Assembly (NCBI RefSeq): GCF_013618865.1
Contig: NZ_JABSOE010000004.1
Span: 47,199-111,198 of the forward strand
Length of the DNA stretch: 64,000 nt
Origin: Phocaeicola faecicola
Lineage (GTDB): Bacteria; Bacteroidota; Bacteroidia; Bacteroidales; Bacteroidaceae
Direction of reading: 5' to 3'
Shown: positions 37,365 through 46,414 of the stretch, one piece after another
Position numbering within the stretch: the stretch's first letter is position 1
Layout of the letters: every line of letters starts with the position of its first letter
Translations under genes and position numbers: made by a program
The notes under the pieces: model-generated
The model's input: the letters and a program-made list of their open reading frames with translations, nothing else
The model's database searches: none
Told to the model about the DNA's origin: nothing

Positions 37365-39827
37365 TTACATCGGGTCGACATCGTAATAAATCTGCAGGCT
37401 GCGGAAACGCTCCTCCTCGAGTACGGCCTGCTGCACCTGCAGCAAAAACGTACGCACCTTACCCAGGGAAACCTGCGGTTCCACCTTGATCATGATCTTA
37501 CGGATGAACCAGGTCTGTATACGCGCCACCGGCGGCCGGTCGGGTCCCAGTATCCGCTCTCCCAATCCCTTCCGCAGCGCTTCGGACACCCAGTCGGCAG
37601 CCTCCGTCAGGACTTCCTCCTTACGGTGCTTCAGGTACACATAAATCAGGCGGTAAAAAGGAGGATACTTGAAAAGCGCCCGCTCTTCCAGCTGCTCCCG
37701 GTACATCCCCTCGTAATCATTGACCAGCACCTGATGGATTACCGGCAGTTCGGGAGACTTTGTCTGCAAGACCACCCATCCCTGCTTGTTCTTTCTGCCC
37801 GCACGTCCGGCCACCTGAGCCATCAGCTGGAAAGCCCTTTCGTACGAACGGAAATCCGGATAATTCAGCATCGAGTCGGCATTCAGGATACCCACCACAC
37901 TCACATGCTCAAAGTCCAGTCCCTTCGATACCATCTGCGTACCGATCAGGATATCGGTCTTCTGCGCCTGGAAGTCAGCGATAATCCGCTCGTAGGCAGT
38001 CCGCGTACGCGTCGTATCCAGGTCCATCCGCGCCACCCGTGCCTCCGGGAAAATCTGCCGGATGTCATCCTCTATCTTTTCCGTTCCGAACCCCCGGTTT
38101 CTCAGTTCCACTCCCCCGCAGGCCGGACACGACTTCGGCACCTGATACGTCGCCCCGCAATAATGACACGTCAGCTGGTTCAACCCCTTATGATAAGTCA
38201 GACTCACGTCACAATGCTTGCACTTAGGCACCCATCCGCACATATGACATTCAATCATCGGAGCAAAGCCCCTCCGGTTCTGGAACAGAATCACCTGCTC
38301 CCGGTTCTCCAGCGCCTCACGTATCTTACCCAGCAAGACCGGAGAAAACTGAGCCGTCATCCGTTTCTTGCGTGCCAGTTCCTTTGTGTCCACCAGTTCG
38401 ATGTGCGGCAACTGCAGATTCCGGTGCCGCTCTTTCAACTCCACCCAGGCATACTTGCCGTGCAGCGCCTGATAATACGTCTCTATGCTGGGAGTAGCCG
38501 TACCCAGCAACGTCTTCGCCCCATACATGGAAGCCAGGACGATGGCCGCATTCCGCGCATGATACCGGGGAGCCGGATCCTGCTGCTTGTACGTAGTCTC
38601 GTGCTCCTCGTCCACAATCACCAGTCCCAGTCGCCGGAAAGGCAGGAAGACCGACGACCGTACTCCCAGAATCACGTCATAATCGTTCTCCGAGAGCTGC
38701 TTCTTCCAGATCTCCACCCGTTCCGCATCCGAGAACTTGGAATGATATACCCCCAGACGGTTGCCGAACACCCTCCTCAGACGTTCCGTAATCTGAGTGG
38801 TAAGGGCAATTTCCGGCAACAGATACAGCACCTGTTTACCTGCCTGTATGGCCTGAAGGATAAGATGTATATAGATTTCAGTCTTGCCGCTGGCTGTCAC
38901 CCCATGAAGCAGACACACATTCTTCTGATGAAACGAATTCATGATTTGCTGAAAAGCCGTCTGCTGAGCCTCACTCAGCGGATAAGGCGGACAGGTCTCC
39001 ATACCACCTTCCTGCAGGCGGCCCACCTCCTGCCGGTAGAGTTCGAACACCCCTTTTCCGACCAGTTGCTTCACAATGGCCGACGTAGCCCCTGAAGCCT
39101 CCTGCAACTCCTTCCGGGAGACTTCCCTCAATGCGGCATCGGGTGCCCCCCACCCTGCCATCTCCAGGTACTTCATCAGCACCTGCTGCTGGCGCAGGCT
39201 CCTTTTCAACAGATCCATCTGAATATGCAGTACCTTCTCGTTCCGGAACGCAGGAGCCAGACGTACCCTTTCCTCCGTCCGGGGCTTGTAGTTGCGCTTC
39301 AGTTCCTCGCGCACAAAGATAGCCTCCTTCTCCAGCAGCGATTTCACCACCGGAAGAATGTTCCGGATGCCACTTCCCTTCTCCAGCTGCGTAATGCACT
39401 GCTCCGCATCGGCAGACAACAAGTCGAGTACCTGCTGTTCCTTGGGTGGCAAAGGTCCGTCGGCCTCAAAATCCGGATTAATAACCACCTGCGTCTCGCT
39501 CTCCAGTTTCATACCCGAAGGCACTGCAGCCTTGTAGACATCGCCCAGCGGGCACAGGTAATACTCGGACAACCATTTCCAAAACCGGTACTGCCGTGAC
39601 AGCAGCATCGGCTCCCGGTCGAGCACCTCCGAGATATCCTTGATTTCGTACTCCCCCGAAGGCGTATGATGAATGGACACTACAATTGCAGTATAATACC
39701 TTCTGGGACCGAAAGACACGACCACCCGGCATCCTTCACAAACCCGGCTGACCCATTCATCGGGCAATGAATAGGTAAACAATCCCGCAACGGGCAAAGG
39801 CACTATGACATCCACATATGTTTTCAT
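37365..39827 (-). CDS. priA: Primosomal protein N' (replication restart helicase)
   Basis: Superfamily 2 helicase that reloads DnaB at stalled forks. The N-terminal 3' DNA-binding domain starts at KTYVDVIVPLPVAG. Walker A is HGVTASGKTE and the DEEH box is VIVDEEHETTYKQ. Two zinc sites appear as CHMCGWVPKCKHC and CHYCGATYQVPKSCPACG. At 820 aa it is larger than E. coli PriA (732 aa), normal for Bacteroidetes. Start 39827 is preferred to 39863 because it is the conserved N-terminus. Confidence 0.97.
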   Translation of the reverse strand: MKTYVDVIVPLPVAGLFTYSLPDEWVSRVCEGCRVVVSFGPRRYYTAIVVSIHHTPSGEYEIKDISEVLDREPMLLSRQYRFWKWLSEYYLCPLGDVYKAAVPSGMKLESETQVVINPDFEADGPLPPKEQQVLDLLSADAEQCITQLEKGSGIRNILPVVKSLLEKEAIFVREELKRNYKPRTEERVRLAPAFRNEKVLHIQMDLLKRSLRQQQVLMKYLEMAGWGAPDAALREVSRKELQEASGATSAIVKQLVGKGVFELYRQEVGRLQEGGMETCPPYPLSEAQQTAFQQIMNSFHQKNVCLLHGVTASGKTEIYIHLILQAIQAGKQVLYLLPEIALTTQITERLRRVFGNRLGVYHSKFSDAERVEIWKKQLSENDYDVILGVRSSVFLPFRRLGLVIVDEEHETTYKQQDPAPRYHARNAAIVLASMYGAKTLLGTATPSIETYYQALHGKYAWVELKERHRNLQLPHIELVDTKELARKKRMTAQFSPVLLGKIREALENREQVILFQNRRGFAPMIECHMCGWVPKCKHCDVSLTYHKGLNQLTCHYCGATYQVPKSCPACGGVELRNRGFGTEKIEDDIRQIFPEARVARMDLDTTRTRTAYERIIADFQAQKTDILIGTQMVSKGLDFEHVSVVGILNADSMLNYPDFRSYERAFQLMAQVAGRAGRKNKQGWVVLQTKSPELPVIHQVLVNDYEGMYREQLEERALFKYPPFYRLIYVYLKHRKEEVLTEAADWVSEALRKGLGERILGPDRPPVARIQTWFIRKIMIKVEPQVSLGKVRTFLLQVQQAVLEEERFRSLQIYYDVDPM

Positions 39828-39831
39828 ACTG

Positions 39832-39839
39832 CAAAGGTA
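39832..39839 (-). promoter_or_regulatory. -7-like element abutting the priA start codon
   Basis: TACCTTTG on the minus strand ends 4 nt before the priA ATG. If used, transcription would begin in or at the start codon, giving a leaderless mRNA. No -33 element is seen, so it may be chance. Confidence 0.35.
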
Positions 39840-39988
39840 CAAAAAGGCAGACTTCCGGTCCATGAATTTATTTTTCTTTTAGAAAAGTAAGTCCCGTTTT
39901 TTTGAAAAAGTACCCAGACAGTCGCCTGTCACAGCCGCTGCTGAAAATAAAAACCACGCGACAGGAAGATGCAGACCGTAAACTTTTA

Positions 39989-39996
39989 TAGCTTTG
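39989..39996 (+). promoter_or_regulatory. -7 promoter element for the Gfo/Idh/MocA gene
   Basis: TAGCTTTG fits TAnnTTTG, 29 nt before the chosen ATG. It lies inside the longer in-frame extension, which argues for the shorter protein. Confidence 0.65.
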
Positions 39997-40025
39997 CAGA
40001 AATTATTCACACTAAACCCATACAC

Positions 40026-41003
40026 ATGAAACAGTTTAATATCGGTATTATCGGCTGCGGCCACATTGCAGAAAAGATGGCAGACACCCTGAGACAGATG
40101 GAAGACGCCTGCTGTTATGCAGTAGCCTCACGCAGTCAGGAAAAAGCAGCCGCCTTCGCCCGTAAATGGAAGGCAGAGAAAGCCTACGGGTCTTATGAGC
40201 AACTGGCCGATGACCCGGCAGTCGACCTGATATACATTGCCACTCCGCACTCACTGCATTACGAACAGGCGCGGATGTGCATCGAAAAAGGGAAACCCGT
40301 TCTCTGCGAAAAAGCCTTTACGGCCAACGCCCGGCAGGCCGAAGCCCTTCTCCGTCTGGCCAAAGACAAGCAGGTCTTCATCACAGAAGCTATCTGGACA
40401 CGCTACCTGCCCCTATCTCTGAAAATGCAGGAACTCCTTGCCCAGGGAGCCATCGGTACCCCTCACACCCTGACTGCCAACCTGAGCTATCCGATTGCCG
40501 ATAAGGAACGGATTATCCGCCCCGAACTGGCAGGAGGAGCCTTGCTGGATATCGGAATCTATACCCTGAATTTTGCAGCCATGGCCTTCGGTACCGAAAT
40601 CGAGTCCGTACACTCGGTGTGCCAGAAAACACCGACCGGTGTGGATGCCCAGGAAAGCATCACGCTGCTGTACAAAGACGGCAGAATGGCATCGCTGCAG
40701 TCGAGCATCTATGCCAAGAGCGACCGCATGGGAATCGTTGCCGGAGACAAAGGCCACCTGATAGTAGACAACATCAACTGTCCGGAAACCCTCCGCATCG
40801 TAGACAGCCAGTACCAGACCACGGCCGTATATCAGGCCCCTCCGAAAATCACCGGCTTCGAATACCAGGTAAGAGCCTGCATGGAAGCCCTGTCTCACGG
40901 ATGGCTGGAGTCGCCCTACATGCCTCATCAGGAAACTCTCCGGATCATGCGGCAGATGGATGCATTGAGAAAAGAATGGGGAGTATGTTATCCCTGCGAC
41001 TGA
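40026..41003 (+). CDS. Gfo/Idh/MocA family oxidoreductase
   Basis: A 325-aa cytosolic NAD(P)-dependent dehydrogenase. The Rossmann motif IGIIGCGHIAEKMA is at the N-terminus. The family motif PVLCEKAFTANARQAE has the catalytic Lys of the EKP-type site (here EKA), and the second half is the C-terminal sheet domain (GGALLDIGIYTLNFA). It resembles dihydrodiol dehydrogenase/xylose dehydrogenase-like members; the substrate is unknown. It stands alone, with its own promoter and terminator. Confidence 0.9.
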   Translation: MKQFNIGIIGCGHIAEKMADTLRQMEDACCYAVASRSQEKAAAFARKWKAEKAYGSYEQLADDPAVDLIYIATPHSLHYEQARMCIEKGKPVLCEKAFTANARQAEALLRLAKDKQVFITEAIWTRYLPLSLKMQELLAQGAIGTPHTLTANLSYPIADKERIIRPELAGGALLDIGIYTLNFAAMAFGTEIESVHSVCQKTPTGVDAQESITLLYKDGRMASLQSSIYAKSDRMGIVAGDKGHLIVDNINCPETLRIVDSQYQTTAVYQAPPKITGFEYQVRACMEALSHGWLESPYMPHQETLRIMRQMDALRKEWGVCYPCD

Positions 41004-41020
41004 CCTCAAGCATGACTCAT

Positions 41021-41065
41021 AAAAAAACCGCGGCAGACTATCGGAAGTCTGTCGCGGTTTTCTTT
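41021..41065. terminator. Bidirectional terminator
   Basis: AAAACCGCGGCAGACT and AGTCTGTCGCGGTTTT pair over 16 nt with one mismatch, with A7 before and a T-rich run after. It lies between two converging genes and suits both. Confidence 0.9.
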
Positions 41066-41085
41066 ATTCCTTATCCTGCCGGATA

Positions 41086-41691
41086 TCAGAACATGTATGC
41101 CAGAGATACCTGCCAGGTATTCTTCTTCATATTGATTTCAGGACCTTCATAATCTTCGGATACCGTCTTGGCCATCTTGCTGATACCGAAGTTGTAGTTC
41201 AGACCCACCTGTACATGACGGAACAACTTGACACCGGCACCTACGTTGAAGGTAGTATAGCAGGTCTCCATATCGAAAGCCTCTGCAAAATGACCGCTTC
41301 CGATATTAAATCCGAACTGAGGTCCGGCTGCCACATAAACTCCGGCAGTACTTCCCAGTCCGAAGTTCCATTTCAGGTTCACGGGAATTTCCACCGACTT
41401 CAGTGTGTTACTGGTAGAAGCAGTCTCGCCTTCGTAAGATACACTGGCGCGCGCATCAGTCTGGCTGTACAACGCAGCTACGTCGACTCCCAGTCCCAGC
41501 AAAGGAATGGAAAATTCAGCCATCGGACCGATAAAGAAGCCGGTACGGTTATCTCCATCAAAAATATCTTCAGAGAAAGTCACGGTAGAAACATTCAAAC
41601 CTCCCTTCAAGCCCACACGGACCTGAGACTGTGCCGGCAATGCCATCCATAATGCAGCCACGCACAACAAAACTGATAAAATTTTCTTCAT
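41086..41691 (-). CDS. Outer-membrane beta-barrel protein
   Basis: A 201-aa protein with a signal peptide (MKKILSVLLCVAALWMALPA, then QSQV). It has eight or so alternating beta strands (VRVGLKGGLNVSTVTF, FFIGPMAEFSIPLLGLG) and an aromatic C-terminal residue (SLAYMF), the mark of BAM substrates. It belongs to the porin-like OMP beta-barrel group common in Bacteroidetes. Function is unknown. The ATG at 41691 begins the classic signal peptide; the frame upstream opens with a GTG at 41697. Confidence 0.88.
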   Translation of the reverse strand: MKKILSVLLCVAALWMALPAQSQVRVGLKGGLNVSTVTFSEDIFDGDNRTGFFIGPMAEFSIPLLGLGVDVAALYSQTDARASVSYEGETASTSNTLKSVEIPVNLKWNFGLGSTAGVYVAAGPQFGFNIGSGHFAEAFDMETCYTTFNVGAGVKLFRHVQVGLNYNFGISKMAKTVSEDYEGPEINMKKNTWQVSLAYMF

Positions 41692-41827
41692 AAACACCTT
41701 TTGTTTTAAAGCTATAATAAGCGAAAATAAGAAATTTTTACGAATTATACAAATCCGGAAGGCTACTTGCTGGAAATATCTCCTTTTAAACCTCGATTAT
41801 CTGTTAAATATACGGATACTTATACAA

Positions 41828-41867
41828 AAGAAGGAGATGAATTCCCAGTGGGTTCACCTCCTTCTTT
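41828..41867 (-). terminator. Intrinsic terminator after korB
   Basis: An imperfect stem AAAGAAGGAGATGAATTCCC / GGGTTCACCTCCTTCTTT lies 27 nt past the korB stop, with a short T-run on the minus strand. Confidence 0.7.
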
Positions 41868-41893
41868 CCGATAAATAATCTCAACCTTACCGG

Positions 41894-42904
41894 TTATTTG
41901 ATTTCCCAGGTATCATTGGTTTCGAGCAGTTCTTCGAACGAATGATAGTTCTTCTTGGCAGAAACCTCGGCAATCTGTGCTTCGACGGCAGCCTCGTACG
42001 TAGGCGCCTCTACGTCGCGGATGACTCCCAGTGCAATCGGGAAGTCGGGACCTTCCATCAATGCCAGTTTCAACTGCAGGGTATGGTCTTCGCAATGAGC
42101 GTCGTGAACCAGGATGTCTTTTTCGGTAATGCCGTTTTCGCCGAGCCGGACCACTTTCAGGCCAAAGCCTTCCTGCATCAGACCGAACTCATGATTCGGA
42201 CCGAAAAGCATCGGTTTGCCATGTTCCAGATAAATGGCATTTTTCTCACGGTCTTCTTTCTTGGCCACGGCATTGTGGGTACCGTCATTAAAGATCACAC
42301 AGTTCTGCAACACCTCCACTACGGAAGTTCCCTTATGCTTGGCAGCCGCCTTCAGTACCTCGACAGAAGGACCACCGTCGACAGCCACACAGCGGGCAAA
42401 GAAACGGCCACGGGCACCGAAGCACAATTCTGCCGGACGGAAAGGATCTTCTACCGTACCGTATGGAGACGACTTGCTGACAAAGCCACGGGCCGAAGTC
42501 GGAGAATACTGTCCCTTGGTCAGTCCGTAAATCCGGTTGTTCAGCAGAACGATATTAATGTCAATGTTTCTGCGGATAGCATGAATGAAGTGGTTTCCAC
42601 CAATGGCCAGTCCGTCACCGTCGCCCGAAATCTGCCAGATGGTCAGATCCGGATTGGCCACTTTGGCACCGGTCGCAATGGCTGCTGCACGTCCGTGGAT
42701 GGTATGCATGCCATACGTATTCATGTAATAAGGCAGACGAGAAGAACATCCGATACCCGAAATCACTGCAATCTGATGTGGAGGGACTCCCAGTTCTGCC
42801 AATGCCTTATGAAAAGATCCCAAAAATGCGTGGTCTCCACATCCCGGACACCAGCGGGGCTGACCCGCCTTATAGTCGGCTGCTGTATATTTTGTTTCAC
42901 TCAT
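41894..42904 (-). CDS. korB: 2-oxoacid:ferredoxin oxidoreductase subunit beta
   Basis: The thiamine-diphosphate-binding subunit. It works with KorA to convert 2-oxoglutarate and CoA to succinyl-CoA while reducing ferredoxin, or the reverse in anaerobic carbon fixation. WCPGCGDHAFLG begins the protein and holds FeS/TPP residues. The TPP motif is SGDGDGLAIGGNHFIHAIRR with NRIYGLTKGQ. At 336 aa it is complete. It is 3 nt downstream of korA. Other 2-oxoacids are possible substrates. Confidence 0.93.
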   Translation of the reverse strand: MSETKYTAADYKAGQPRWCPGCGDHAFLGSFHKALAELGVPPHQIAVISGIGCSSRLPYYMNTYGMHTIHGRAAAIATGAKVANPDLTIWQISGDGDGLAIGGNHFIHAIRRNIDINIVLLNNRIYGLTKGQYSPTSARGFVSKSSPYGTVEDPFRPAELCFGARGRFFARCVAVDGGPSVEVLKAAAKHKGTSVVEVLQNCVIFNDGTHNAVAKKEDREKNAIYLEHGKPMLFGPNHEFGLMQEGFGLKVVRLGENGITEKDILVHDAHCEDHTLQLKLALMEGPDFPIALGVIRDVEAPTYEAAVEAQIAEVSAKKNYHSFEELLETNDTWEIK

Positions 42905-42907
42905 GAC

Positions 42908-44761
42908 TTATTCCTCCAATATTTTGGTAAATGCCTCAACCAGTTCCTGTACCACAAACGGCTGACCTTTTACCTGATTAAACTGATGTAAATGGATTCC
43001 TTCTACTTTCATGCGCAGATAGCCTGCCAGCTGACCCATGTTCTGCTCAGCCACCACCACTTTCGGATAACGGCGCAGCAGGTCGGCCACATTACGCGGC
43101 AGCGGATTGATGTAGCGCAGGTGCAGCAGTGCAGCCTTCTTGCCCTGCTGGTTCAAGGTATCCATGGCCGAATGCAAGTGTCCGTACGTACCGCCGAAAC
43201 CGACAATCAGCAAATCGGCATCCGGATTTCCCTCGACTTCTGCTTCGGGAAGGGTATCGGCGATGCGGGCCACCTTCTCTGCACGCAACTGTGTCATCCG
43301 GTGATGGTTCTCAGGTTCTGTAGAGATGGCACCGGTCTCTCCGCTCTTTTCCAAACCGCCGATGCGGTGCATGAAGCCTTCGGTACCCGGCACCGCCCAA
43401 TAACGCACCAGATTCTCCGGATTGCGCTGGAACGGAGTCCATGTCTGTGCCATATCCGGTGTCACGTAAGGAGGACAGATAGCCGGATATTCCTTCAAGT
43501 CCGGAAGATGCCATGCCGCAGAACCGTTTGCGATATAAGCATCGGTCAGCAGCACTACCGGAGTCATGTGCTCCAGGGCAATCTTGCAGGCCATATATGC
43601 CGCATCGAAACAATCGGTCGGTGAAGCAGCCGCAATAACCGGCATCGGACTCTCTCCGTTTCTTCCGTACAACACCTGCAGCAGGTCGGTCTGTTCCGAT
43701 TTGGTCGGAAGTCCCGTAGAAGGACCACCCCGCTGTACATCCACAATCACCAGTGGCAATTCGGTAATTACTGCCAGGTTGATGGCCTCACTCTTCAGAC
43801 AGATACCCGGTCCGGAAGTGGTAGTGACGGCCAGTGCCCCGGCAAAAGAAGCTCCGACAGCCGAAGCACAACCGGCAATTTCATCCTCGCACTGCACGGT
43901 CTTTACGCCCAGCGACTTGTGCTTGGCCAGTTCATGAAGGATATCCGTAGCCGGAGTAATGGGGTAAGAACCCAGATAAAGTTCCAGACCGGCCTTCTCA
44001 GCAGCAGCAATCAGTCCGTAAGCCGTAGCCTTATTGCCGTTGATATCCATATAACGTCCCTTCTGCTTCTGGTTCTTGTTGGGAACCATATAGCTGGTAG
44101 AAACAGAAGCATGGGTGTTTTCACCGAAATGATAGCCGTCGTAAAGCACCTTGATATTGGCCTCTGCAATCTCCGGCTTTTTGGCGAATTTCTCTCTCAG
44201 CAACTTCTCACCTACCTGAATATCCCGGTGGAACAACCAGCAGACCAGTCCCAGGGCAAACATATTTTTAGTCCGCATGATAGTCTTGTTGTCCAGTCCA
44301 CTATCCTTCAGACTCTCCTTGCACATGGAAGTAATGGCAGCTTCTACCACTTCATTCTTGATACCCAGTTCCGAAAAAGGATTTTCGAGTACGAACTGCG
44401 CCTTTTCCAGGTCGCGCTTGGTAAAAGAATCCGTATCAATGATAATCACAGACTGAGGCTTGCAATACTTGTACTGGGTTTTCAATGCGGCCGGATTCAT
44501 CGCGATCAGCACATCGCACTTGTCACCCGGAGTATAAACCTTGCCTGAACCTATATGTACCTGAAATCCCGAAACACCGGTCAGCGTACCTTGCGGGGCA
44601 CGGATATCTGCCGGATAATCAGGGAACGTACTGATATCATTTCCCTCGGTAGCTGAAATATTTGAAAACATGTTTCCAGCTAACTGCATGCCATCACCGG
44701 AATCGCCCGAAAATCGAACTACTACATCTTCCAGTTCTTTGACAATCATTTCTTCTGCCAT
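42908..44761 (-). CDS. korA: 2-oxoacid:ferredoxin oxidoreductase, fused gamma-alpha subunit
   Basis: A 617-aa fusion. Residues about 10-195 are the gamma domain (VVRFSGDSGDGMQLAGNMFS). Residues about 215-600 form the alpha (pyrimidine-binding) part, with GSYPITPATDILHELAK, CEDEIAGCASAVGASFAG and DVQRGGPSTGLPTKSEQTD. There is no FeS-cluster delta subunit, as in KorAB enzymes that use free ferredoxin. The start at 44761 (MAEEMIVKEL) fits homologues better than 44782. Confidence 0.93.
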   Translation of the reverse strand: MAEEMIVKELEDVVVRFSGDSGDGMQLAGNMFSNISATEGNDISTFPDYPADIRAPQGTLTGVSGFQVHIGSGKVYTPGDKCDVLIAMNPAALKTQYKYCKPQSVIIIDTDSFTKRDLEKAQFVLENPFSELGIKNEVVEAAITSMCKESLKDSGLDNKTIMRTKNMFALGLVCWLFHRDIQVGEKLLREKFAKKPEIAEANIKVLYDGYHFGENTHASVSTSYMVPNKNQKQKGRYMDINGNKATAYGLIAAAEKAGLELYLGSYPITPATDILHELAKHKSLGVKTVQCEDEIAGCASAVGASFAGALAVTTTSGPGICLKSEAINLAVITELPLVIVDVQRGGPSTGLPTKSEQTDLLQVLYGRNGESPMPVIAAASPTDCFDAAYMACKIALEHMTPVVLLTDAYIANGSAAWHLPDLKEYPAICPPYVTPDMAQTWTPFQRNPENLVRYWAVPGTEGFMHRIGGLEKSGETGAISTEPENHHRMTQLRAEKVARIADTLPEAEVEGNPDADLLIVGFGGTYGHLHSAMDTLNQQGKKAALLHLRYINPLPRNVADLLRRYPKVVVAEQNMGQLAGYLRMKVEGIHLHQFNQVKGQPFVVQELVEAFTKILEE

Positions 44762-44906
44762 AATATATTCTTTAAAGTTCACAAAATCAATAGATGCAAA
44801 AATGGCGAACTTACTTCAAAAAACAAAATAAAAAAAGATTTATTTCCACTCAAGTCTGCCACAGTCTTTTTCCGGTAAAAGTGCTTGGGTTTTTATTCGA
44901 AAAATA

Positions 44907-44936
44907 TTGGGATATTCTAAAAAATACTTACTTTTG
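44907..44936 (+). promoter_or_regulatory. Promoter of tRNA-Arg
   Basis: TTG (44907-44909), a 19-nt spacer, then TACTTTTG (44929-44936). The predicted start is about 3 nt before the mature tRNA. Confidence 0.8.
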
Positions 44937-44945
44937 CAGAAGATT

Positions 44946-45017
44946 GCCCTTGTAGTTCAACGGATAGAATAGAAGTTTCCTAAACTTTAGATAGGGGTTC
45001 GATTCCCCTCGGGGGTA
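44946..45017 (+). tRNA. tRNA-Arg (anticodon CCU, reads AGG)
   Basis: A 72-nt cloverleaf. The acceptor GCCCTTG pairs with CGGGGGT (with G-U pairs). D stem GTTC/GAAT, anticodon stem GAAGT/ACTTT with loop TTCCTAA (anticodon CCT), and T arm AGGGG-TTCGATT-CCCCT are all present. The discriminator is A. CCA is not encoded. It has its own promoter and terminator and is monocistronic. Confidence 0.95.
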
Positions 45018-45022
45018 CAGAC

Positions 45023-45056
45023 AAAAAAAGGATGCCTGATGCGGCATCCTTTTTTT
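45023..45056. terminator. Bidirectional terminator between tRNA-Arg and kbl
   Basis: A perfect AAAAAAAGGATGCC / GGCATCCTTTTTTT hairpin with a 6-nt loop. It ends the tRNA transcript on the plus strand and kbl on the minus strand. Confidence 0.92.
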
Positions 45057-45075
45057 ATTCCTCTTGCGAAGGAGA

Positions 45076-46266
45076 TTATTTGATTACATTCAGTTCTTTT
45101 CCCACCTTGATAAAGGCTGCGATGGCCTTGTCCAAATGAGCTTTTTCGTGTCCGGCAGACAACTGCACACGGATACGTGCCTGTCCTTTCGGAACCACCG
45201 GATAATAGAATCCGGTAACGTAAATGCCTTCTTCCTGCATCTTGGCAGCAAAGTCCTGAGACAGTTTTGCATCGTACAGCATTACGGCACAGATGGCACT
45301 CTGTGTAGGCTTGATGTCGAAACCGGCAGCCAGCATACGGTCGCGGAAATAGTTCACGTTCTCTACCAGTTTATCGTGCAGCGCATTGCTTTCCTTCAGG
45401 ATACGGAACATTTCAAGGCTGGCACCTACAATGGCAGGAGCGACTGAGTTGGAGAACAGATAAGGACGTGAGCGCTGACGCAGCATGGCAATGATTTCCT
45501 TCTTACCGGTAGTGAAACCACCCATCGCACCACCGAAGGCCTTGCCCAGGGTACCAGTAAAGATATCAATCTTGTCGTATACGCCAAACTGTTCGGCAAC
45601 TCCGTGTCCGGTAGGACCTACCACACCGGCAGAGTGAGACTCATCGACCATTACCAGCGCATTGTATTTCTCGGCCAGTTCACAAATCTTATCCATCGGG
45701 GCCACATTACCGTCCATAGAGAACACACCGTCGGTAGCAATGATGCGGTGACGCTGTGCCTGTGCTTCCTGCAGACAACGTTCCAGGTCGGCCATATCGG
45801 CATTGGCATAGCGGTAGCGTTTTGCCTTGCAGAGACGTACGCCGTCGATGATGGAAGCATGATTCAATGCATCGGAAATAATCGCATCTTCCTCTGTGAA
45901 CAACGGTTCAAACAAACCTCCGTTCGCATCGAAACATGCTGCATACAAGATAGTATCTTCAGTGTGGAAATAATCAGAAATGGCAGCCTCCAGCTGTTTA
46001 TGCAAGTCCTGAGTTCCGCAGATGAAGCGAACCGACGACATACCATACCCGTGTGTATCCATTGCCTTTTTAGCAGCCTCAATCAGACGCTTGTTGTCGG
46101 ACAATCCCAGATAATTGTTGGCACAAAAATTAAGTACCTCATCCCCTTTGCCAACACGGATATCGGCACGCTGAGGGGTAGTGATAATTCGTTCGTTTTT
46201 ATACAAACCGGCAGCTTCTATCGCAGTCAGTTCCTGAACCAGAAAGTCTTTAAAATTGCTATACAT
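45076..46266 (-). CDS. kbl: Glycine C-acetyltransferase (2-amino-3-ketobutyrate CoA ligase)
   Basis: PLP-dependent alpha-oxoamine synthase that cleaves 2-amino-3-ketobutyrate with CoA to glycine and acetyl-CoA. The PLP lysine is in TGTLGKAFGGAMGG. Other family signs are NYLGLSDNKRLIEAAKKAMD, DESHSAGVVGPTGHG and PVVPKGQARIRVQLSAGHE. It is 396 aa from the ATG at 46266 (MYSNFKDFLVQEL). The longer start at 46299 overlaps a promoter-like CATCTTTG. It is divergent from a threonine dehydrogenase candidate, which gives the previous step. Confidence 0.93.
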   Translation of the reverse strand: MYSNFKDFLVQELTAIEAAGLYKNERIITTPQRADIRVGKGDEVLNFCANNYLGLSDNKRLIEAAKKAMDTHGYGMSSVRFICGTQDLHKQLEAAISDYFHTEDTILYAACFDANGGLFEPLFTEEDAIISDALNHASIIDGVRLCKAKRYRYANADMADLERCLQEAQAQRHRIIATDGVFSMDGNVAPMDKICELAEKYNALVMVDESHSAGVVGPTGHGVAEQFGVYDKIDIFTGTLGKAFGGAMGGFTTGKKEIIAMLRQRSRPYLFSNSVAPAIVGASLEMFRILKESNALHDKLVENVNYFRDRMLAAGFDIKPTQSAICAVMLYDAKLSQDFAAKMQEEGIYVTGFYYPVVPKGQARIRVQLSAGHEKAHLDKAIAAFIKVGKELNVIK

Positions 46267-46376
46267 ACCTGTATCAAATTTAGGTTTATTATGGTACAAA
46301 GATGCAATTTTTTCCCGAATATCTGAATAAGAACAAATAAATAATCGTTTTTTACGACAAGGTTATTGCAAATTAC

Positions 46377-46384
46377 TATCTTTG
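46377..46384 (+). promoter_or_regulatory. -7 promoter element for the threonine dehydrogenase gene
   Basis: TATCTTTG fits TAnnTTTG, 30 nt before the ATG. On the opposite strand CATCTTTG (about 46301-46308) is a one-mismatch candidate for kbl. Confidence 0.65.
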
Positions 46385-46414
46385 CAATCATAATAAATCC
46401 AAAATATTGTTCAA

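Noticed and set aside
37626..39095. 489-codon frame on the plus strand
   Set aside because: It lies wholly antisense to priA, whose motifs and length are intact; high GC third positions keep the antisense frame open.
41942..42991. 349-codon plus-strand frame
   Set aside because: Antisense to korB; composition is not protein-like and it crosses the korA-korB junction.
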